From Thiodiazotropha sp040507035 (GTDB lineage: Bacteria > Pseudomonadota > Gammaproteobacteria > Chromatiales > Chromatiaceae), in NCBI GenBank assembly GCA_040507035.1, contig JBEVVR010000014.1, forward strand, positions 62,001-126,000: a stretch of DNA of 64,000 nt. Reading direction: 5' to 3'. Position numbers and translations under genes: made by a program. The notes beneath the pieces were generated by a model that ran no database searches, was not told where the DNA came from, and saw only the letters and a list, made by a program, of their open reading frames with translations. How positions within the stretch are numbered: the stretch's first letter is position 1; each line of letters starts with the position of its first letter. Below, piece by piece: positions 45,901 through 51,279 of the stretch.

Positions 45901-46187
45901 TGTTGCAGCGTCTCCCCTTCGATATAGTCGAGGACAAGCGCAGGGCGACCGCCAATCATGATTTGGCTTCTGGGTTGGCGTATACCCTGCAGTGGAAGAT
46001 TGACAGTTTGCTGGTATTCGTTACCAAGTCGTGCGGCAAATTTCTTATCTGTATCCCTTAGCAATGACTTGATAACTACAGGCCTGTCAAAGACACTCTT
46101 TGTTTCCAGGTGCAGACAAAAATGGTTGCCCTCGTAGAGGCAAGGCAGGGCGGCCAGTTCCTGTACCGAAATGTCGGCCATTTTCAT
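39918..46187 (-). CDS. Giant hybrid sensor: pseudokinase-STAND-GAF-PAS-histidine kinase-receiver
   Basis: 2089 residues from ATG 46187 (MKMADISV), with GGGGGA before it and a 4-nt overlap (ATGA) with the upstream gene. Order of domains: Ser/Thr-kinase fold (about 1-270), AAA/STAND ATPase with Walker A GHAGSGKTALVKAL (about 329), a long TPR-like helical region (about 700-1290), GAF (about 1310-1460), PAS (about 1470-1590), HisKA with phospho-His in MSHELRTPLNAI (about 1636), HATPase (NLVSNAVKF, VEDTGPGIS, GTGLGL), and receiver with Asp in DLIWMDRRMPLMDG (about 1926). The kinase fold lacks key acids (HRNLASSHI for HRD, GFG for DFG), so it is probably a pseudokinase. No membrane segment or HPt is seen. 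Being in this operon, it may sense methyl or corrinoid status (inference). Confidence 0.9.
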   Translation of the reverse strand: MKMADISVQELAALPCLYEGNHFCLHLETKSVFDRPVVIKSLLRDTDKKFAARLGNEYQQTVNLPLQGIRQPRSQIMIGGRPALVLDYIEGETLQQTHVKRRQTLAENLAVSIAITALVDELHRENVMHRNLASSHILVSSSPLTVTLIGFGDATSIKESDGLVESDLSCKVLPYISPEQTGRINHRVDHRTDLYSLGVMLYEVFSGKLPFEAEESAEWVYAHLARNPRAPHELNPEIPNALSDLILRLVAKNPDERYQSAFGVHADLKAIQQQLQTTGNIDEISLGQSDYSSRFHLPERLYNRRADLESLQQAIEGAINGRGCVALISGHAGSGKTALVKALRQFAVDRSVYFIVGTYESSQRHVPYVGLRQAFAEWIDLMLTGSIQQLAQWKRDLLTACGGDASQLVDMLPQLKLIIGTPSPAPELGLTQAQHRLHHLFRSFVLASSEQEHPLVLFLDNLQWADHATVQLLNLLLSGIDTLPIVIIAAYRDDEVVAGHPLASLLDSLVTEKRRIRTLHLEPFKVATVNSLIVDALRTDPSTSSPLAQQVLEKTGGNPLFIRQFMQSLYDKNLLHFDTEERRWRWDLDAIRQQPVISSIVDVMANKLDDLPQETRSSLALAACIGTHFRARTLASLANMPESEMVLRLQPAVTAGLLQEIETPPEPGAGSDIETGGGFEFPHDRICQAAYALQPQKQQRLNHLRIGRLLLSQTPEEHLEDWVFEITDQLNQGFQYINNQKEQQRLVTLNLLAGSKAKRAAAYQSAIRYLSMGIGLLPYERWKNPAEPTLELFIEAIEAEYLCANFERAALLSSEALQHTDDLFMRLRVYELTILFFTAQNKNSSAIESGMAALAELGISLNETVSSEERQQLTDLTGRIEALAHQPTMHDLRHLASLRIMMHLATPVQRSNPELLLALVSKMVVLSATHGNSQMAAFAYGWYGALLCGSSGDIEAGYRFGRLSLEILHQFPAAELQTRVNLLFNAYVRHWKEPVQQSTNHLLETYKRGIETGDLEYTSLSAVHHCGYMLCTGVPLESVQSIELAYLEKIESWRLPFQVYLLRIWLQTTANLRDADGDPKILTGEFFVEANYLHKWLAEKNNLLAFSVFCSRTMLQYHFGDYASAVLSAKQAEEYSNSALGLYYQVIHTVHYALALLALYQNRDSTAHDECIELVTPLVDRLRRWAALSPTNFSHKLALVEAELARFLGNNGGALNSFNQAIALARKNGQQMDEALACEREARFYTSLGRDDIATQALRNAVDRFRSWGAERKANLLEQGFKLRVRQGLVSLDTSAVLKVSQMLSQEVHLEQLLEKLMRIVIENAGAEKGLLIQKTRDGLIIQSHGTDKGVSTMNAVAVEESGEAAVSVVNYVAHTHREVVLSNAYLDPTFNSDEYITEHQTRSLLCLPIIYQGKLSALLYLENNLASDVFTLDRLELLKALASQAAISIENATLYTELENKITALRESEQKFRVIFDQTFQFIGVLDTDGTLLQANRTALKFAGIDEKTVIGKPFWETPWWSHSVELQEQLKSAVKEAAKGKLVRFEADHPSMDGRISYIDFSLKPVTDADGNVVQLIPEGRDITERKRAEEELLRYKEHLEETVQRRTEELRMARDESETANRAKSVFLANMSHELRTPLNAILGFSHMMQRDKNLSKDQHESLSIINNSGEHLLKLINDVLEIAKIEAGKLQLVISTYDLHALIREVTDMMRLRAQQKGLSLGLDQSSEFPRYIKGDEARLRQILVNLVSNAVKFTVEGSVTIRLGVDDENQLLLLEVEDTGPGISEDDQRRLFNPFEQFAEDKMQIGTGLGLTIVQHFVLLMGGRVIVESDFGKGSRFRVELPLMRADEAEIRQLSGKIEGEVSGLAPGQPSYRILVAEDQRDNQLLLAKLMADIGMEVKVANNGQECIETFKKWKPDLIWMDRRMPLMDGIEATRKIRGMPGGKQVKIVAVTASAFKEQEPELHDAGMDDYIRKPFLFSEIYDSLAKQLGIEYVYREVSGKFKGDRKVLTPRIMKKVSPELREQLRSAVESLEQESINAVINQIAIKHTDLGRTLSNLVIDFDYPSILSAIDAATTKEQQDDGI

Positions 46188-46972
46188 CGAGCTTCCCCCT
46201 GGATTGCAGACACATTTGCTGGCCTTATAGTCGCCTTGGCGGCGTCCCAAGCCTGGAGCAACGGGATGTAGTTACCTCTTTCTGTTTCCACATTGAGTCC
46301 GGTAAGGCGTCCGAACTCGGCGCCACGCGCCTGCATTTCGTCATTGGCAACTACCGGTGACTGCACCAACAGCGCGCGCTGGTAATTGGATAGCAATCGT
46401 TTTAGAACAGGTTGCGAAACTTCCCCTGAACCTGTCTCCAACATCCGCCCCCAGTGATGCGACCAACCTGGGGTCAAGAAATAGGTACCTGCCATCTTTA
46501 GCTGTTCACTGTAATAACGCTCACGTCCCCCCAGGCAGAGGGCAACACAATCGTCTATCGGATGGTCGCTGTCCATTGGCTGGAACAGGGGTATATCGAT
46601 GTTTAGTGTGGACCGCGCATCCTCCAAAGCCCCCCCGCAGAGTCCATAACCCAGGAGCAGGACATCGATGTGGGGTTGTAACGCCTGGGCCCACTTCGCC
46701 AGGGCATTGCCTAACACTTTGCGATTTCGGTGCAACCCCAGTGCCAGAACCTTGACCAATAGCTCCAATGATTGATCGGGCTCAGGGGTAAAGGCATGGG
46801 GGTGAGGTAGAGCGTGCAGGCGCGGTTCTCGGTCTGCTCCAAGCAATTCGATCAGGCGTGTCGAGTGGCTGTCTTGCAGTATGCTGATGCGACCGATTTC
46901 AGGGTCGTTGCCAATCAGTTGTGCAAACTCCAGCTCCAGGATCTCACAGGTGATGATGCCGAGTACCGCCAT
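46184..46972 (-). CDS. DUF1638-like protein in the methyltransferase operon
   Basis: 262 residues. The opening LGIITCEILELEFAQLI, internal VLLLGYGLCGGALED and DDCVALCLGGRERYY, and PGWSHHWGRML are reminiscent of DUF1638 proteins, which are found beside corrinoid methyltransferases. The family has no firm biochemical function. There are three nt between the ramA-like stop and this ATG, and its own stop overlaps the sensor start (ATGA), tying the corrinoid genes to the regulator genes in one transcript. Confidence 0.7.
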   Translation of the reverse strand: MAVLGIITCEILELEFAQLIGNDPEIGRISILQDSHSTRLIELLGADREPRLHALPHPHAFTPEPDQSLELLVKVLALGLHRNRKVLGNALAKWAQALQPHIDVLLLGYGLCGGALEDARSTLNIDIPLFQPMDSDHPIDDCVALCLGGRERYYSEQLKMAGTYFLTPGWSHHWGRMLETGSGEVSQPVLKRLLSNYQRALLVQSPVVANDEMQARGAEFGRLTGLNVETERGNYIPLLQAWDAAKATIRPANVSAIQGEAR

Positions 46973-46975
46973 AGA

Positions 46976-48631
46976 CTAACACTCCCTGTTGGCAGCGACC
47001 CGCTTCTCATCGAAAAAGTCGCTGAGGTGGAACACCTTCGGCTCGCATCCCGGTTCACAACGTCGGCAGGCAACACCGTTACAGCGTGCGTGCATCAGTG
47101 AGATGCTCGCAGGATGGGTTGTGGTGTCGATGCTCAGAGCATCTGCTGGGCAGGCCTTGATACAGCTGAGACAGGCAACGCAGCCCTCCAGTTGCAATCG
47201 CACCTCCTTGCCGACTGACTCCAGTGCTATCAGCCCATGCAGTCCCAGATTACCGATATCCCGCTGCATGGAGCATAGTACAGATGGCATTCTCTCCATC
47301 ACTGGGATATCGGGTAGATGGAAGCGGTGCAGCATTTCGCGATGAGTTGTCATCGGCATCCCCTCGGTCCAGCGGGAGAGCTCCAGCAGGAACAGCTTGG
47401 AGAATGTGTCAGAGGTTGCAAACATGGTATGTGTTTGGCTCAGACTGACTGACAGGTCTGTCATCTTTTCGAGCTTCGAGGGCTCGAATGCGAGATCGCG
47501 GGCCATGGCAAGCGAGGTGTTGCCCACCTGTTTCACTTTATCCACGCAAGGTGGAATCAGTCCCAGGCGTCCGGATTTTTTGGCATCGACATAGGTGCCG
47601 GAGGCACCGGCGAGGTAGGCTGTTGTGATCTCGGCCGGGACTATGCCGGCTTCGACGCCGAGAGTGACATAGCCGGCACGGATTGCTCCGATCGCTTTTC
47701 CCGCTTCGCCAAGATCCGATTCAGTGAGGAAGATCTCTCTACCGAAGTGGAGTCGACGATCGGGGGTGTTGATCTTGGGTGGCGAGATCACTCCCGCCAG
47801 CAGTGCCTGGTCCAGTGCGGCGATAACACCGGTACCGGTGATTGCCTTTGCAGCTGATTCGCAGCTTGCCGATATCTCAGTTGCCAGACTCAGATTGATC
47901 AATGCCCCGGAAGCCGGCAGCATGTCATCATCCAACACCAATAGCCGGTGGTCTTCACCATCCGCTTCGATATCGGCGATGGCGCCTGGCATTGCCAGCG
48001 TTCCGCAGCAGATGTGTTGGCCTTCCAATGCAGGTCCTGCAGCAGCCGAGGCGGTAAACAAACGGCCTTGGTGAATGAGAACCATCTCCGCGTTGGTGCC
48101 ATAGTCGATGGCAATCGCGGTTTCATCGCAATCCAAGATACCGCTTTGGATGACCAATGCCAGGGCGTCCGCACCCACTTCATCGTGCACTGCCGGTGGG
48201 ATAATGACGTCGCAAGCGTCAGGTAGTGTCAACTCCGGGAACTCGTTGGCTCTTCGGATCGCCGCAGTTCGTTCCGGTATGGGGACATTCAAAGCCTGTA
48301 ACTTACGCGACCCGGCATAGGCGAGGTCGCGGATCTCCATTCCCTGGAAGAGAGAAAGTTGAGTCGGATTGCCACAGACAGCGAGACGTGAGACATGATC
48401 CAGGCAGACCCGTAACTGCAGTAATATTTGGTTGACCGCTCGTAACATGAGATCACGGGCTTTTACGACACCGAGCTCCAATGCAAAGTGGAGATGGTCG
48501 ATGACGTTCGAGCCGGGCAGGGGGTGACATTTGGTGATCACTGTGGAGACTACCTCGCCAGTGGCGAGGTTCAACGCCTGGGCACGGAATCCGCTGGTTC
48601 CCAAATCCAATGCGATGGCAAATCGGTTCAT
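46976..48631 (-). CDS. ramA: RamA-type ATP-dependent reductive activase of corrinoid protein
   Basis: 551 residues. The ASKHA nucleotide-binding core starts FAIALDLGTSGFRAQALN and continues IAIDYGTNAEMVLIHQG, and AGASGTYVDAKKSGRLGLIP is typical of this activase family. The C-terminus holds two [4Fe-4S] motifs, CVACLSCIKACP and CNGVACRRCEPGCEP. The length and the C-terminal (not N-terminal) ferredoxin match methanogen RamA, the activator of methylamine and methanol corrinoid proteins, more than acetogen-type RACE with an N-terminal 2Fe-2S domain. It should reduce inactive Co(II) to Co(I) on MtaC. It starts 16 nt after mtaB. Confidence 0.88.
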   Translation of the reverse strand: MNRFAIALDLGTSGFRAQALNLATGEVVSTVITKCHPLPGSNVIDHLHFALELGVVKARDLMLRAVNQILLQLRVCLDHVSRLAVCGNPTQLSLFQGMEIRDLAYAGSRKLQALNVPIPERTAAIRRANEFPELTLPDACDVIIPPAVHDEVGADALALVIQSGILDCDETAIAIDYGTNAEMVLIHQGRLFTASAAAGPALEGQHICCGTLAMPGAIADIEADGEDHRLLVLDDDMLPASGALINLSLATEISASCESAAKAITGTGVIAALDQALLAGVISPPKINTPDRRLHFGREIFLTESDLGEAGKAIGAIRAGYVTLGVEAGIVPAEITTAYLAGASGTYVDAKKSGRLGLIPPCVDKVKQVGNTSLAMARDLAFEPSKLEKMTDLSVSLSQTHTMFATSDTFSKLFLLELSRWTEGMPMTTHREMLHRFHLPDIPVMERMPSVLCSMQRDIGNLGLHGLIALESVGKEVRLQLEGCVACLSCIKACPADALSIDTTTHPASISLMHARCNGVACRRCEPGCEPKVFHLSDFFDEKRVAANREC

Positions 48632-48647
48632 AGTTGTCCCGTAATGC

Positions 48648-50015
48648 TTAGAGGCCGTAAGCCTCTGGCAAAAAGCCTTTTACATCGGCGTATTTGTGCA
48701 AACAGAGGTCGATGAAATCTTGCTCATGTTGTGGCAGTTTTTCCAATTCCGCCATGTATCCGGATAGCGCCTCCTTTTCAAAATTAGTGAATTGTAGTTG
48801 GGGATCGGCGAGCATCAATTCTCCACAGGTGATGGCGGCTGCCCGCGCCCGCGCATAATAGCTCTCATTGTTATCGACCAATGCCTTGCCAATTGTCCAG
48901 GCGTTATCGGGGCAGAGGATGAATCCATGCAGACTGCGGTAGCGGTCGGACCCTATCATGCATGCCTGATACTCCCGTTGATGGCCAAGGGCTATGGCGA
49001 CATTCATCGAGGAGACGTCATAACTGAGAATTTCCGTGAACACGGCAGGCGAACTACCGCCGAACATACGGTGGAATTCCACGGCTTCGTTCGACCAGAG
49101 GTCGCATACCGCTGACATGACATTGCCGCAAAGTGAGGAGTGGGCACAGGCGCAACTTTTGCCTTCCATCGACATGGGCATGCCGGTAATGGCCTTGATG
49201 ATCGGATTCTCATAAGCGCAATCCTTGCCGGGCCCGATTGCGCCGCACTCATAGGCTACCAGTGAGCGAGCTGCGGCCATGGCACGGGAGAGTGCCGCCA
49301 GGGTATGAGGCACATCCTTGGCAGTGTATCCACCCGCCATGAACATGGCCGTATTGGCTTGAGCGCAGTCGGTATCGCCACCGGCTATCGCCCCATGCTT
49401 ATCGGCAATAGAGACGATCTGTGGCCACAGCCATGCCATGTCACGGCCTCCGAGCACCCCCTGGGCGAACAGCAGTCCGGCGATATCGTCGCGGATGATG
49501 CAGTGGTCGAAGATCTCCTTACCGCCGATGGATTCGATGGAGATGATATCCGCATATTCCGAGCAGGCGTCAAACGCCTCCAGAACCTTGTTGGTGCGTT
49601 CCGAGTCCCGAATGTTTACCATGTCCGGTTTTCGCAGGTCGGCGATGGTGGCGCGATAGGCCCCTTGAAGCCCGTATTGCTCCGCATACCCGTCGATCTG
49701 CTGGGTGGCGAGGGCGGTGATTTCCCTGCCCCATTCTGGATTATCGGTCATCTGATATACATGTTCGTTCTCCAATACCAGGCTGGGTGTGCCGATATTG
49801 ATACAACGTTCCAGGACATCGCCGTTGGCCCGCTCGAATTCACGCTGCAGGGTATGCAGGGTCTTTTCACTACCGGGACGGGGATGCGGTACCACTTCGG
49901 CGATCACCGAGCCACCGCCGATAGTCAGGCCGCGTCGTGTTGTCACCGGCTTTAGTGCAAAACCGAACATCATCTGATCCGGGCTGCTGTATGCCATGGT
50001 GTCAGTCAGTTTCAT
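48648..50015 (-). CDS. mtaB: Methanol:corrinoid methyltransferase MtaB
   Basis: 455 residues, co-linear with methanogen MtaB. MtaB transfers the methanol methyl group to the cobalt of MtaC using zinc. The zinc ligands reported for Methanosarcina barkeri MtaB (Glu164, Cys220, Cys269) have counterparts Glu161 (SIESIGGKE), Cys217 (GGDTDCAQ) and Cys266 (GPGKDCAYENP), each offset by three. Further family stretches are EFHRMFGGSSPAVFTEIL and the C-terminal FIDLCLHKYADV. The strong GAGGTGA before the ATG supports the start. There is no in-frame amber codon, so it is not a pyrrolysine amine methyltransferase. Confidence 0.93.
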   Translation of the reverse strand: MKLTDTMAYSSPDQMMFGFALKPVTTRRGLTIGGGSVIAEVVPHPRPGSEKTLHTLQREFERANGDVLERCINIGTPSLVLENEHVYQMTDNPEWGREITALATQQIDGYAEQYGLQGAYRATIADLRKPDMVNIRDSERTNKVLEAFDACSEYADIISIESIGGKEIFDHCIIRDDIAGLLFAQGVLGGRDMAWLWPQIVSIADKHGAIAGGDTDCAQANTAMFMAGGYTAKDVPHTLAALSRAMAAARSLVAYECGAIGPGKDCAYENPIIKAITGMPMSMEGKSCACAHSSLCGNVMSAVCDLWSNEAVEFHRMFGGSSPAVFTEILSYDVSSMNVAIALGHQREYQACMIGSDRYRSLHGFILCPDNAWTIGKALVDNNESYYARARAAAITCGELMLADPQLQFTNFEKEALSGYMAELEKLPQHEQDFIDLCLHKYADVKGFLPEAYGL

Positions 50016-50039
50016 TGCGTCACCTCATACCCAGTCACA

Positions 50040-50792
50040 TCATCCGTTCCACTTATTGCGCAATTGACGCCAGTCGAATCCACTCAATGCATCCTCGGCG
50101 ATTGCGGATGCTTGAGACGCATCACTACCCCAGATGCCAAGATCGAAACCGGTGACAAACTCTTCACTGACTGCGCCACCACCACAGATGAAGGGGATAT
50201 CAAGGCCAGCCTCTTTCAGACGGGTGGCGATTCTGGGGAAGGCGGTCATAGTTGTGGTCATTAATGCGGTCCCGGTGAGCATCACCGGTTTGTGTATTCG
50301 GCAGGCCTCGACGACATCCTCCACCGGCACATCCGCACCCAGGGTGATGACATCGAAACCGGCAGCCCGTAGCAGGGCGTTGACGATCTGCATGCCGATG
50401 TCATGAATGTCTCCCTCGGCAGTGTGGGTGATCACCCTCGCCTTTCTCTCCATGGTGTGCCCCATCTTGTCTTCGCAAAGCGAAATGCCGGCGATCATGG
50501 CGTCCGAGGAGAGGATCACTTGGGGAAGGAAATAACGACCTAGATCCCATAACCGGCTGACTTCGCGCATGCCGGGAATCAGGCTGTTGTTGATCACCTC
50601 AAGGGGATCACGGTCTTTAAGCGCTTCGCTAACGGCCTTGCGGGTTTCGTCTTCGTCACCGGTTACCAGGCTGTCCGCCACCTGTTGCAGCAATAGGTCC
50701 TGAGAGATTCTGCGTATTCCCTGGCGGTGTATATCTTCCAAAGTAACATCGTAACGGGTGAAAATCGGTGCGGTTACTGGTGGGTAGTTCAT
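50040..50792 (-). CDS. mtaC: Methanol corrinoid protein MtaC
   Basis: 250 residues with the two-part cobalamin-binding architecture: helical cap (VADSLVTGDEDETRKAVSEAL, about residues 38-60) and Rossmann-like B12 domain with His130 in GDIHDIG, then VITLGADVPVEDVV and GGGAVSEEF. His is the lower axial ligand in this family (His136 in M. barkeri MtaC). MtaC carries the methyl from MtaB to a second methyltransferase. It is first in the operon; mtaB begins 24 nt downstream. Confidence 0.92.
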   Translation of the reverse strand: MNYPPVTAPIFTRYDVTLEDIHRQGIRRISQDLLLQQVADSLVTGDEDETRKAVSEALKDRDPLEVINNSLIPGMREVSRLWDLGRYFLPQVILSSDAMIAGISLCEDKMGHTMERKARVITHTAEGDIHDIGMQIVNALLRAAGFDVITLGADVPVEDVVEACRIHKPVMLTGTALMTTTMTAFPRIATRLKEAGLDIPFICGGGAVSEEFVTGFDLGIWGSDASQASAIAEDALSGFDWRQLRNKWNG

Positions 50793-50862
50793 TGAAAACC
50801 TTTAGGATTGATCGTGTGGGGTAGTTGAGCTACCCAAAAACTAATCTTGGGAATCCTACCCA
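50781..50862 (-). promoter_or_regulatory. Possible RNA switch in the mtaC leader
   Basis: On the transcript (minus strand) TGGGTAG occurs twice upstream of mtaC (50862-50856 and 50836-50830). One copy lies in a 6-bp hairpin GGGTAG-CTCAA-CTACCC (50835-50819). Codons 3-4 of mtaC, CTACCCA (50787-50781), are complementary to both copies. The hairpin and pairing over the start region are mutually exclusive folds, so the leader could control translation. This was seen by eye only. Confidence 0.4.
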
Positions 50863-50870
50863 TTCTTATA

Positions 50871-50897
50871 CAGGCACGGAGCTATCCTCCGTGCTTG
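50871..50897. repeat. Hairpin repeat upstream of mtaC
   Basis: Arms CAGGCACGGAG (50871-50881) and CTCCGTGCTTG (50887-50897) pair at 10 of 11 positions around a 5-nt loop. Related to the CAGGCAC...GTGCCTG hairpin at 21124-21148. There is no T-run. It lies in the 487-nt divergent interval between mtaC and the lyase gene; the rest of that interval is AT-rich and gene-free. Confidence 0.55.
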
Positions 50898-51279
50898 AGT
50901 ATCGATCCAGAGCCTCAGGGGGTATGCGCCTCCATCTTTAAGTTTAGACTTTTCTTAGGGATCTGAATGGCCAAATGAAAAAAAATAACTAAGTTCCTTG
51001 AGGTAAATTAAACAATTGTTAGATAAAAAACCCAGCTAATCGATCGGTATCTAAACAGGGGCGGTTGTGCAAGCTAAATAGTGATAGGAAGTGCAATCCT
51101 TACGGGAGTCTTAAGTTGCCTTATTCTGGATTAACGGTAGATCGACATCTCAGTTGCAAGCTGAGCCATACCTGTGCGCCGGCCAATAGGTGACAGTGTT
51201 CTCAGAACCCAGACGATATATGGGTTTGAATCGGACAATGGAGTATTTGCCGATTGACGTGTAGATTAAAAATTCGAAC

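Noticed and set aside
48648..50015. Trimethylamine methyltransferase (MttB) with pyrrolysine
   Set aside because: No in-frame TAG is present, and the zinc-ligand pattern is that of MtaB.
50793..51279. A cobalamin or c-di-GMP riboswitch between mtaC and the lyase gene
   Set aside because: I looked for the B12-box and for the GEMM core on the relevant strands and saw neither, only simple hairpins such as CTCAG...CTGAG and AACCCA...TGGGTT.
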